From DATEEG01 sp035525055 (GTDB lineage Bacteria; Actinomycetota; Acidimicrobiia; Spongiisociales; ZC4RG35), in NCBI GenBank assembly GCA_035525055.1, contig DATLEZ010000038.1:1-6991 (forward strand): DNA of 6,991 nt, written 5' to 3'. The notes under the pieces are model-generated. The model saw only the letters and a program-made list of their open reading frames with translations. It searched no databases and was not told the DNA's origin. Of the stretch, positions 1-6,463 are shown piece by piece; position 1 is the stretch's first letter; each line of letters starts with the position of its first letter. The position numbers and the translations under genes are program-made.

Positions 1-236
1 GGGACAGTCCAGACTGGTCCGCCTACCCCAACCGACTGGATACCCCAGGCGGTTGCTTCGTGAAAGTAGATGAAGTGCATGAGCACATCCCGGGCCTGCC
101 ACCGGTCGATTCGGGCCTCACTGGTCCTGCCGGGCCCGTCGCAGTAGGCAAGGGTCCTGTTCACCACGTCGTCCAGGTCGGCCAAAGCGGGGTTCGAGAG
201 GGTCATGGGGCCGTATCGTAAGAACCGTTGAGACAC
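1..236 (-). CDS. Partial divergent gene, 5' end only; possible DinB/mycothiol maleylpyruvate isomerase-like protein
   Basis: An open frame on the minus strand begins at a GTG (236-234) and runs off the left edge after 78 codons with no stop. The GTG is chosen because a perfect AGGAGG (minus strand, 250-245) lies 8 bases before it; an in-frame ATG at 206-204 is the alternative but has no such site. The protein begins MSQRFLRYGPMTLSNPALAD and contains a stretch of the type W-x-A-R-D-V-L-M-H-F-x-Y-F-H-E (about residues 48-62). A tryptophan followed by a His-containing helix recalls the N-terminal helix of DinB and mycothiol-dependent maleylpyruvate isomerase-like proteins, where a His in this helix binds metal. 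That family link is inference from a short fragment; the reading frame and its start are much surer than the function. It is divergent from pheS, with only 22 bases between the two start codons. Confidence 0.6.
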   Translation of the reverse strand, partial: MSQRFLRYGPMTLSNPALADLDDVVNRTLAYCDGPGRTSEARIDRWQARDVLMHFIYFHEATAWGIQSVGVGGPVWTV

Positions 237-241
237 ACCGG

Positions 242-247
242 TAACCT
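242..247 (+). promoter_or_regulatory. Candidate -10 box (TAACCT) of a short-leader pheS promoter
   Basis: TAACCT fits the actinobacterial TANNNT -10 consensus and ends 11 bases before the pheS ATG. A transcript starting about 7 bases downstream would begin near 254 and have a leader of about 5 bases, which fits the lack of any Shine-Dalgarno site before pheS. No convincing -35 is seen. The same TAACCT stands 10 bases before the tyrS ATG. The box is short and could be chance; the shared spacing is the main support. Confidence 0.4.
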
Positions 248-250
248 CCT
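245..250 (-). promoter_or_regulatory. Shine-Dalgarno site AGGAGG of the divergent minus-strand gene
   Basis: On the minus strand the bases read AGGAGG, the full anti-16S core, 8 bases before the GTG at 236. This site decides the GTG start over the downstream ATG at 206. It occupies part of the 22-base gap before pheS and overlaps the candidate -10 box of pheS on the other strand. Confidence 0.7.
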
Positions 251-258
251 CGCCCCAC

Positions 259-1296
259 ATGGATCTTGAGCAGCTCGTCGAGGCCGCCCTGCTGAAGGCT
301 ACGAACGCGACTAGCGCAGCTGAGTTAGACGCGGTCGAAAGCGAGCTCATCGGCCGATCCAGTCCGATCGCCGAGGCCCGCCGCCAGCTCGGCAAGATGC
401 CGGCCGATGAACGTCCAGCGTTCGGCGCCAGGGTCAACGAGGTCACCGAGATGGTGAAGGCGATCCTCGCAACTCGGAGGGCGGAGCTGGTCCGGCTCGA
501 GGCGGATCGATTGCTCCAGGACGACAAGGTCGATGTCACGCTCCAGGACTGGACCGTTCCCGCCGGGACCGAGAATTTGATTCAGCAGACCATCGACGAA
601 GTGAGCGAGATCTTCATCGGACTTGGCTACAGGGTGGCGGAGGGGCCCGAAGCGGAACTCGGTTGGTACAACTTCGGCGCTCTCAATACACCGACCGACC
701 ACCCAAGCCGGCTCGAGTCCGACACCTTGTACCTCGACTACGGCGACCCCGCCGACGAGATCCTGTTGAGGACCCAGACCTCTCCTATGCAGGCCCGGTA
801 CATGGAGTCGTATGAGCCGCCGGTCTATGTCGTGGTTCCCGGCAAGACCTATCGGGCCGACCCCATTGACGCTTCTCATCTGCCGGTCTTCCATCAGATC
901 GAAGGTCTGGCTGTGGATAGAAACATCACCGTGTCCGACCTCAAGGGCACGCTCGCCTACTTCGCTCGCGAGTTTTTCGGGCCGAACGTGGTCATTCGGC
1001 TGCGTGCCCACTTCTTTCCATTCACGGAGCCGTCGGCCGAGCTCGATGTGTCGTGCTTCGTCTGCGGAGGGACCGGGATCAATTGCCGCTTATGCAAAGG
1101 CTCGGGGTGGTTGGAGATGGCCGGTTGCGGAATGGTCGATCCCAACGTCTTCGAAGCCGTCGGCTATGACCCGACCACCGTGACCGGATTCGCGTTCGGT
1201 ATGGGGGTGGAGCGAATGGCAATGGTCAAGCACGGGATCTCCAACATCCGCCATTTCATCGACAACGACATTCGGGTTCTCGGGCAGTTCCGATGA
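259..1296 (+). CDS. pheS: Phenylalanine--tRNA ligase alpha subunit
   Basis: This is the catalytic alpha subunit of the cytosolic alpha2-beta2 phenylalanyl-tRNA synthetase, a class II enzyme that activates phenylalanine with ATP and loads it on tRNA-Phe. It has 345 residues, normal for the family. Residues 1-90 form the helical N-terminal coiled coil that binds tRNA. The class II core follows, with motif 2 around FHQIEG (211-216) and motif 3 GFAFGMGVER (310-319). Ala312 matches the Ala294 of the E. coli enzyme that sets the size of the phenylalanine pocket. Residues 266-279 hold CxxC-x6-CxxC, a putative zinc knuckle between the FPFTEPSAELDV strand and the WLEMAGCGMV strand; similar cysteine insertions occur in other bacterial PheS, for example in Firmicutes, and are absent from E. 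coli. The ATG at 259 matches the usual N-terminus. There is no Shine-Dalgarno site, so a short-leader or leaderless start is likely. The stop overlaps the pheT start by ATGA. Confidence 0.98.
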   Translation: MDLEQLVEAALLKATNATSAAELDAVESELIGRSSPIAEARRQLGKMPADERPAFGARVNEVTEMVKAILATRRAELVRLEADRLLQDDKVDVTLQDWTVPAGTENLIQQTIDEVSEIFIGLGYRVAEGPEAELGWYNFGALNTPTDHPSRLESDTLYLDYGDPADEILLRTQTSPMQARYMESYEPPVYVVVPGKTYRADPIDASHLPVFHQIEGLAVDRNITVSDLKGTLAYFAREFFGPNVVIRLRAHFFPFTEPSAELDVSCFVCGGTGINCRLCKGSGWLEMAGCGMVDPNVFEAVGYDPTTVTGFAFGMGVERMAMVKHGISNIRHFIDNDIRVLGQFR

Positions 1297-3686
1297 AAGT
1301 GTCTCTCCGCTGGTTAGCCGACTACATCGACCTCCCCACCAAGGATGCCGGTGAGTTGAAGTACGTGCTCGACCTCATCGGTCACAAGGTCGAGAGCGTC
1401 GATGTTCTCGACGCCGGATGGACCGACGTTTACGTGGCGCGAGTCGACGAGATCAGGCCGCACCCGAACGCCGACAAAGTCCGCCTGTGCACGGTCACCA
1501 CGGGACGGGACCAGATCGAGGTGGTGTGCGGAGCCTGGAATTTCGAGGTCGGTGCGAAGGTCGCATTCGCAGTTCCCGGAGCGTTGCTGCCGGGTGGGAT
1601 GGAGATAGGTCGCCGCCAGATTCGCGGGATCGAGTCGGCCGGAATGATCCTTTCCGAACGTGAACTTGCCCTTGGTGACGATCACGCCGGGATTCTGGTG
1701 CTCGATCCTGATGCGCCGGTGGGTGTCGACTTCACCGAACTGGTCGCCCTTCCCGACGTGATCTTCGATCTCGAGATCACGTCTAATCGGCCAGACGCAA
1801 TGTCAATCATCGGCATCGCCCGGGACCTTGGCGCGTATTACGACATTCCGTACACGCTTCCCCCGATGGATCCGCCTACCTCCGGCGACGCCCCCAGAGT
1901 CAAGGTCCGAATCGAGGATCCCACCGGTTGCTACCGCTTCGTGGCGCGGGAGCTGCGGGGGGCCAAGATCGCGCCATCGCCATTCTGGTTACGCCAGCGG
2001 TTGCGGGCAGCAGGGATCCGGCCGATCTCTAACGTTGTCGACGTCACCAACTATGTGATGCTCGAGTTGGGACAGCCCCTCCACGCATTCGATCTCGACA
2101 AAGTCACCGACGAGTCGATCATCGTCAGGCGGGCGCAGCCGGGGGAACAGCTCGTAACTCTTGACGGGGTCGAACGAACCCTGGTTCCGGACGATCTCGT
2201 GGTGGCCGATGCCGTCAAGGCCTCCGGTCTGGCGGGAACGATGGGCGGCGAAGAATCCGAAGTCTCGGCCACAACCAAACGGGTGCTGATCGAGGCTGCC
2301 GCCTGGGATCCCCCGACGATCATGTATATGAGCCGCCGCCACGGCCTGCTCTCGGAGGCTTCCCGGCGCTTCGAGCGGGGTGTCGACCCCAACCTTCCCC
2401 CCGACGCCGCCTCCCGCGCCTCCAGGTTGATGGTGGAGCTGACGGGGGGGACAACGCCAGCGGCTTATGTCGACGAGATCGCGAGGGTCGTTGAGCCGGC
2501 CCACATCGAACTTCGTTTGTCCGAAGTCACCCGCATCCTTGGGGACGATGTTCCGGTAGCGGAAGTGGCGCCGCTGTTGAGGCGGTTGTGCTTCGACGTA
2601 GAAGGATCCGATCCCCTAGCCGTCACCGTGCCGACGTACCGACCGGACTTGACTCGACCGGTAGACCTGGTCGAAGAGGTTGCTCGCCTCTTCGGATTGG
2701 ACAAGTTCGCGGAGACGGTGCCGACTGGCCCTGGAGGTGGCTGGACCGTCGAGCAAAGACGCCACCGAACGGTGCGACAGACCCTCACCGGCGCCGGCCT
2801 CTCACAGGCCGTCAATCTCACCTTTCTCGGTCTAGAGGACCTGGATGCCTTCGCCTATGCCGCCGACCACGAAGGCCGCCAGACGATCTCGGTCAAGAAT
2901 CCACTGAACGATGAACTCTCTTCGCTCCGGACCTCATTGGTGCCCGGTCTTCTGCGCTCTTTGCGATACAACGCGGCCCGCGGCCTTTCCGACGTAGCCC
3001 TGTTCGAGATCGGACGGGTCTTTCACCACCGGCATTGGCCCGAAGACTCCCGAGTGCCCGATCAACCCGACCGCCTCGCATTCGCGGCGACCGGTGGATT
3101 CGGGCCTCGAGGTCTCGATGGTTCGGCCCGAGCAACCGATGTACACACAGCAACAGCTATTTGGAGACTGCTCGGTGAGGGCCTTCGCCTTGACTTCGAG
3201 CTGAAGGCGGCGGTTCATCCGGGATTCCATCCAGGACGTACCGCCGACGTGCTCATCAACGGCCAACGCATCGGCCACATCGGCGAGATCCACCCCGTGA
3301 CCGCTGCCATCTATGACCTTCAGGGGCGGGTCGCGGCTGGCGAACTCAACATGTCTCCGATCATCGCCCCGGTGTCCGATTGGCAGGTCGTCGAACCCAG
3401 TGTCTACCCGCCAGTGGCGTTCGACCTCGCCTTCGAGGTCGATGACGGGCTGCCAGCTGCCGACCTCCTGCGAGCAACCACGTCCCCCCACGCCGAACAA
3501 CTCGAGGATGCCCGCGTGTTCGATGAGTATCGCGGTGCCAACCTCCCGCCAGGCCGCAAGAGCCTGGCGATTCGTTATGTCTTCCGGGCCCAGGACCAAA
3601 CGCTGACCACCGAGGAAGCAGCAACCCTCCGCACCGATCTGATCGCGGCCGCACAAGCCATCGGGGCCACGTTGCGAGGTACGTGA
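1293..3686 (+). CDS. pheT: Phenylalanine--tRNA ligase beta subunit
   Basis: This is the beta subunit of phenylalanyl-tRNA synthetase, which holds the tRNA and hydrolyses tyrosine wrongly loaded on tRNA-Phe. At 797 residues it is full length. In order: an N-terminal B1 segment; an EMAP/tRNA-binding OB domain at about 40-150, including VVCGAWN and GIESAGMILSERELALGDDH; the B3/B4 editing domain at about 210-385; B5 at about 405-472, ending in RPDLTRPVDLVEEVARLFG; the catalytic-like core; and a C-terminal ferredoxin-fold anticodon-binding domain at about 704-797. Editing-site residues known from E. coli are kept or nearly so: His264 (QPLHAFD), Glu334 (VLIEAAA), and Ser354 in place of Thr (GLLSEAS), a common bacterial variant. 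The ATG at 1293 lies inside the pheS stop (ATGA), so translation is coupled and the two subunits can be made in equal amounts. Nothing suggests damage or transfer. Confidence 0.98.
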   Translation: MKVSLRWLADYIDLPTKDAGELKYVLDLIGHKVESVDVLDAGWTDVYVARVDEIRPHPNADKVRLCTVTTGRDQIEVVCGAWNFEVGAKVAFAVPGALLPGGMEIGRRQIRGIESAGMILSERELALGDDHAGILVLDPDAPVGVDFTELVALPDVIFDLEITSNRPDAMSIIGIARDLGAYYDIPYTLPPMDPPTSGDAPRVKVRIEDPTGCYRFVARELRGAKIAPSPFWLRQRLRAAGIRPISNVVDVTNYVMLELGQPLHAFDLDKVTDESIIVRRAQPGEQLVTLDGVERTLVPDDLVVADAVKASGLAGTMGGEESEVSATTKRVLIEAAAWDPPTIMYMSRRHGLLSEASRRFERGVDPNLPPDAASRASRLMVELTGGTTPAAYVDEIARVVEPAHIELRLSEVTRILGDDVPVAEVAPLLRRLCFDVEGSDPLAVTVPTYRPDLTRPVDLVEEVARLFGLDKFAETVPTGPGGGWTVEQRRHRTVRQTLTGAGLSQAVNLTFLGLEDLDAFAYAADHEGRQTISVKNPLNDELSSLRTSLVPGLLRSLRYNAARGLSDVALFEIGRVFHHRHWPEDSRVPDQPDRLAFAATGGFGPRGLDGSARATDVHTATAIWRLLGEGLRLDFELKAAVHPGFHPGRTADVLINGQRIGHIGEIHPVTAAIYDLQGRVAAGELNMSPIIAPVSDWQVVEPSVYPPVAFDLAFEVDDGLPAADLLRATTSPHAEQLEDARVFDEYRGANLPPGRKSLAIRYVFRAQDQTLTTEEAATLRTDLIAAAQAIGATLRGT
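3676..3680 (+). promoter_or_regulatory. Shine-Dalgarno site (GAGGT) for argF inside the end of pheT
   Basis: GAGGT lies in the last codons of pheT, 7 bases before the GTG at 3688. It supports that GTG as the argF start and supports coupled translation across the pheT stop (3684-3686), which is one base away from the GTG. Confidence 0.6.
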
Positions 3687-3687
3687 G

Positions 3688-4581
3688 GTGAATCGCTTCC
3701 TTGGCATCGGGGACATAGAACCGGGGGACCTGCGGGAACTGGTCGCATTGGCCGCCAAGGTGAAATCCGATCCCGGATCCGTGGCCGGGGCTCTGACCGG
3801 GCGGTCGATCGGCCTTTTCTTCATGAAACAGTCAGTGCGAACCTGGGTTTCCTGTGACGTCGCAGCGATCGAGTTGGGCGTGCACCCCGTCGTCATCCGC
3901 AACGAACAGGTCGGACTGGGGACCCGGGAAACGCCCGAAGACGTCGGCCGAGTCCTCGAGCGATACCTCGACCTCCTCGGGATGCGGGTGTTCGACCACT
4001 CCGACCTCGAACAGATCGCCGAAGCCGTTTCGGTGCCGGTGATCAACCTTCTGTCTGATCGCGAACATCCCTGTCAGGCGATCGCCGACGTCCAGACCCT
4101 TGCCGAGCATCGCCCCGTCGAAGGATCAGTCCTGGCATTCGTCGGCGACGGCAATAACACCTGCAATTCATTGATGCTGGCGGCGGCGATGGCCGGCGCG
4201 TCGGTCAGGATTGCGACCCCCGCCGGCTACGAGCCCGATCGTCAACTTCTGGCCGAGGCCCATCGATTCGGAGACGTGTTGGTCACCAACGACCCTACGG
4301 AGGCAGTGGCGGGGGCTGACGCCGTCTACACGGACGTCTGGGCTTCGATGGGGCAGGAATCGGAAGCGGCCGAGCGGCGCCGCATCTTCGCTCCCTATCG
4401 GGTTGATCTTGCGCTCTTCGAAACGGCCGCGGAGGATGCCATCTTCCTTCATTGCTTGCCCGCCCACCGCGGCGAGGAGGTGACCGACGAGGTCATGGAC
4501 CATGCCCGCTCCCGCGTCTACGACCAAGCCGAGAACCGCCTCCACTCGTTCAAGGCCATTCTGTTGACAGCTCTCGGCTGA
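3688..4581 (+). CDS. argF: Ornithine carbamoyltransferase (unusual carbamoyl-phosphate loop)
   Basis: The enzyme joins carbamoyl phosphate and ornithine to give citrulline, the sixth step of arginine synthesis, in the cytoplasm. It has 297 residues, slightly short of the usual 305-335 but covering both domains. Seen in the sequence: HPCQ (127-130) and Arg100 of the carbamoyl-phosphate site; GDGNN (153-157), which opens the ornithine domain; the ornithine-specific DVWASMG (216-222); HCLPAHRGEEVT (255-266); and the C-terminal ENRLH (282-286). The SMG loop and HCLP separate it from acetylornithine, succinylornithine, putrescine and aspartate carbamoyltransferases. The odd part is the carbamoyl-phosphate loop, normally S-T-R-T-R and here SVRTW (49-53): the Ser, first Arg and second Thr stay, but the last Arg is Trp. 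It starts with GTG one base after the pheT stop, with GAGGT 7 bases upstream, so it is part of the pheST operon. No other arginine gene and no recognisable ARG box is in view. Confidence 0.93.
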   Translation: MNRFLGIGDIEPGDLRELVALAAKVKSDPGSVAGALTGRSIGLFFMKQSVRTWVSCDVAAIELGVHPVVIRNEQVGLGTRETPEDVGRVLERYLDLLGMRVFDHSDLEQIAEAVSVPVINLLSDREHPCQAIADVQTLAEHRPVEGSVLAFVGDGNNTCNSLMLAAAMAGASVRIATPAGYEPDRQLLAEAHRFGDVLVTNDPTEAVAGADAVYTDVWASMGQESEAAERRRIFAPYRVDLALFETAAEDAIFLHCLPAHRGEEVTDEVMDHARSRVYDQAENRLHSFKAILLTALG

Positions 4582-4635
4582 ACCGTTGGTGACCTGGGAT
4601 CGTGGGGATGCGTGGTGACCGCCCTCGCCGTCCTC

Positions 4636-4639
4636 GGAG
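4636..4639 (+). promoter_or_regulatory. Candidate Shine-Dalgarno site (GGAG) for the DNA glycosylase
   Basis: GGAG lies 4 bases before an in-frame GTG at 4644. The spacing is short, but it favours 4644 over the GTG at 4602, which has only a weak GGTGA (4588-4592) 9 bases upstream. The protein from 4644 also starts where family members usually do. Confidence 0.4.
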
Positions 4640-4643
4640 ACAA

Positions 4644-5192
4644 GTGAAGCGGGAATTCCCCCGTTTCCTCTTGGAGCCGGCCGACCAAGCGGCACCTCTG
4701 TTGCTGGGATGGCACCTTCGGAGCGTCGCTGGGGGAGCACTGACCGAGGTGACGCTCACCGAAGTCGAGGCGTACTCGCCCGACGATCCTGCCAGTCACG
4801 CCTTCAATGGGATTCGCCCTCGCAACGCCGCGATGTTCGGGCCACCGGGAACGCTCTACGTCTATCGGTCATATGGGATTCACTGGTGTGCCAACATCGT
4901 CGTAGGAGACGAAGAGACCGGCGCCGCGGTCCTCGTCCGGGCCGGGAGGGCTGTTGTCGGCATCGATCACATGGTCAACCGCCGGGGGCGGGAGTCGGAC
5001 CTTCTCAACGGACCGGGGAAACTCACCCAGGCCCTGGCCATCGACTTTTCGCACAACGGCATCGACTTGTTCAGCGCCGACTCGCCGATTCGATTGACTC
5101 CAGGCGAGGCTCCGCTGACGATCCTGGCCACACCCCGAGTGGGGATCAGCAAGGCTGTCGAACGTCCCTGGCGCTTTGTGTCAGCGTCGTAG
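4644..5192 (+). CDS. mpg: 3-methyladenine DNA glycosylase, AAG/MPG family
   Basis: This is a monofunctional base-excision repair enzyme of the AAG/MPG family, which flips out alkylated or deaminated purines such as 3-methyladenine and hypoxanthine and cuts the N-glycosidic bond. From the GTG at 4644 it has 182 residues, close to the ~200 of the family; the GTG at 4602 would add 14 mostly basic residues (R/P-rich) that do not look like the family's N-terminus. Key features, numbered from 4644: TEVEAY (39-44) with Glu42 at the place of the water-activating Glu125 of human AAG and Tyr44 at the place of Tyr127; SHAFNG with His52 (human His136); RPRNAAMFGPPGTLYVYRSYG (58-78, intercalating region); WCAN (81-84, human Asn169); Arg99; NGPGKLTQAL; and the closing PRVGISKAVERPWRF. 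It follows argF by 62 bases (20 from 4602) with no clear terminator between, so it may share that transcript. Its place just before tyrS matches my memory of mycobacteria. Confidence 0.93.
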   Translation: MKREFPRFLLEPADQAAPLLLGWHLRSVAGGALTEVTLTEVEAYSPDDPASHAFNGIRPRNAAMFGPPGTLYVYRSYGIHWCANIVVGDEETGAAVLVRAGRAVVGIDHMVNRRGRESDLLNGPGKLTQALAIDFSHNGIDLFSADSPIRLTPGEAPLTILATPRVGISKAVERPWRFVSAS

Positions 5193-5202
5193 TGAACAAA
5201 GC

Positions 5203-5232
5203 GTGTCGATCGGGCTGAGCCGCCTATAACCT
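5203..5232 (+). promoter_or_regulatory. Candidate short-leader promoter of tyrS
   Basis: The mpg-tyrS gap holds TATAAC (5225-5230), one base from the -10 consensus, and overlapping it TAACCT (5227-5232), which fits TANNNT. A weak -35 (GTGTCG, 5203-5208) lies 18 bases before the latter. Transcription from here would start near 5237-5239, leaving 4-6 bases before the tyrS ATG. No Shine-Dalgarno site precedes that ATG, as expected for a near-leaderless gene. Confidence 0.5.
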
Positions 5233-5242
5233 TCCATTCCCG

Positions 5243-6436
5243 ATGGCACCCTCCCCGGACCTCGCACGCCTTCTGCGCCGCACGGACACGGTCCGTCCGG
5301 CCGATGAACTCGCTCCTCGCCTGGCCGAGGGAAAGAAGCTGCGGGTCAAGCTCGGGCTTGATCCGACCGCACCGGCCGTCACGCTCGGATGGGCTGTCGT
5401 CCTGCGCAAACTGCGTGACTTTCAGGAACAGGGCCACACAGCGGTGCTCATCGTCGGCGACTTCACGGCCCAGGTAGGAGACCCGTCGCAAAAGAGCGAA
5501 ACCCGGCGCCGGCTCTCCGCCGAGGAAGTTCGGGGCTACGCCCAGGCCGTTCTGACCCAGTTCGAGAAGGTGCTCTTGCCCGAACCCCTCGAGATTCGGT
5601 ACAACTCCGAGTGGCTCGGCTCCCTCGATATGACTGAAGTCCTCGAGCTCACCTCGACGGCCACAGTGGCCCAATTGCTCGAACGAGGGGACTTCGCCAA
5701 AAGGTTCGAGTCCAACTCACCGATCTCTGTGATGGAATTCATGTACCCGCTGCTGCAGGGCTACGACTCGGTGGCGGTCAAGGCCGACGTCGAGTTGGGC
5801 GGGAGCGACCAGCTTTGGAATCTGATGATGGGCCGGGTGGTGCAGGAGAGGTATGGCCAGCGCCCTCAGATCGCCATGACGATGCCCCTGCTCCTTGGCA
5901 CCGACGGAGCGCAGAAAATGTCGCAATCCCTGAACAATTACATCGGGGTTACCGACCCGCCCGGAGAGATCTTCGGCAAGGTCATGAGTATCCCCGACGC
6001 ACTGATGCCGCAGTGGTTCCGCCTCGCCGCCGAGCTTCCCGATCTCGAGGTTGACCGCGTAGTAGCCGGCATCGAGAAGGGGACCATCCACCCGGGAGAA
6101 GCCAAACGCCTTCTGGCTCGGTCCGTGACCGGGCTCTACTGGGGCGATGAAGCAGCGGCTGAATCCGAAGCGGCATTTGACCGACTCTTCCGGGACCACG
6201 AGGTCCCTGAGAATGTGGAAGAGGCAGTTCTGCCTGCGGGCGACCCGGTCCACCTTCCCTCCCTCTTGCGGGACCTGGGATTGGCGGCCTCCGGATCCGA
6301 GGCGCGCAGATTGATCGAACAAGGCGCCGTCAAGGTCAATGGCCAGAAGGTCCTGTCCGAAGAAGTCGCCCGGGCGGATCTGGCTGAGTCGGTGGTCCAG
6401 GTCGGCAAGCGTCGCTTCATAAAACTCACCGCGTGA
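5243..6436 (+). CDS. tyrS: Tyrosine--tRNA ligase with altered HIGH and KMSKS motifs
   Basis: This class I synthetase activates tyrosine and loads tRNA-Tyr; it acts as a cytosolic homodimer. The 397-residue length and the KMSKS-type layout place it with the TyrZ-like bacterial enzymes rather than with E. coli TyrS (KFGKT). Seen: LGLDPTAP (37-44); VGDFTAQVGDPSQKSETR (71-88); YPLLQGYDSVAVKADVELGG (168-187), with Tyr and Asp of the tyrosine pocket; GGSDQ (186-190), usually GGTDQ; and a C-terminal S4 RNA-binding domain (about 337-397). Two signatures are off: HIGH reads TLGW (47-50), losing both histidines, and KMSKS reads KMSQS (225-229), losing the second lysine. The frame is intact and the rest well conserved, so I take it as functional, but this is inference. 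The ATG at 5243 has no Shine-Dalgarno site and sits 10 bases after a TAACCT box, so it is probably near-leaderless. A strong hairpin follows the stop. Confidence 0.95.
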   Translation: MAPSPDLARLLRRTDTVRPADELAPRLAEGKKLRVKLGLDPTAPAVTLGWAVVLRKLRDFQEQGHTAVLIVGDFTAQVGDPSQKSETRRRLSAEEVRGYAQAVLTQFEKVLLPEPLEIRYNSEWLGSLDMTEVLELTSTATVAQLLERGDFAKRFESNSPISVMEFMYPLLQGYDSVAVKADVELGGSDQLWNLMMGRVVQERYGQRPQIAMTMPLLLGTDGAQKMSQSLNNYIGVTDPPGEIFGKVMSIPDALMPQWFRLAAELPDLEVDRVVAGIEKGTIHPGEAKRLLARSVTGLYWGDEAAAESEAAFDRLFRDHEVPENVEEAVLPAGDPVHLPSLLRDLGLAASGSEARRLIEQGAVKVNGQKVLSEEVARADLAESVVQVGKRRFIKLTA

Positions 6437-6443
6437 CCACGGC

Positions 6444-6463
6444 GGCGCTGCTTCAGTAGCGCC
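6444..6463 (+). terminator. Strong GC hairpin after tyrS, against the next start codon
   Basis: GGCGCTGC and GTAGCGCC form an 8-pair stem (one G-U pair) around a TTCA loop, 7 bases after the tyrS stop. There is no T-run after it, so it is not a classic Rho-independent terminator; actinobacteria often use such hairpins without T-tracts. It ends one base before the hydrolase ATG (6465) and takes the place of a Shine-Dalgarno site. It may end the tyrS transcript, protect its 3' end, or limit translation of the next gene. Confidence 0.5.

Noticed and set aside
1..258. T-box, attenuator or leader peptide before pheS
   Set aside because: Only 22 bases separate pheS from the divergent gene, and no tRNA-reading stem, T-box core or Phe-rich small frame is visible.
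325..1011. Minus-strand open frame of 228 codons inside pheS
   Set aside because: Fully antisense to pheS, with no recognisable domain; a codon-bias shadow.
2934..4046. Long minus-strand open frame (370 codons) across the end of pheT and the start of argF
   Set aside because: It lies antisense to two clearly conserved genes, its composition (Arg, Ser, Thr and Pro rich) is typical of a shadow frame in high-GC DNA, and it crosses a gene boundary. No family resemblance seen.
3688..4581. argF as an acetylornithine, succinylornithine or putrescine carbamoyltransferase, because of its altered loop
   Set aside because: The SMG ornithine loop and HCLPAHRGEEVT are the marks of true ornithine carbamoyltransferase; the change is confined to the carbamoyl-phosphate loop.
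4602..4643. Longer N-terminus of the DNA glycosylase from the GTG at 4602
   Set aside because: The added 14 residues are basic and low in complexity and do not resemble the family start; the GTG at 4644 has a GGAG nearby. Not excluded, since GGTGA lies 9 bases before 4602.
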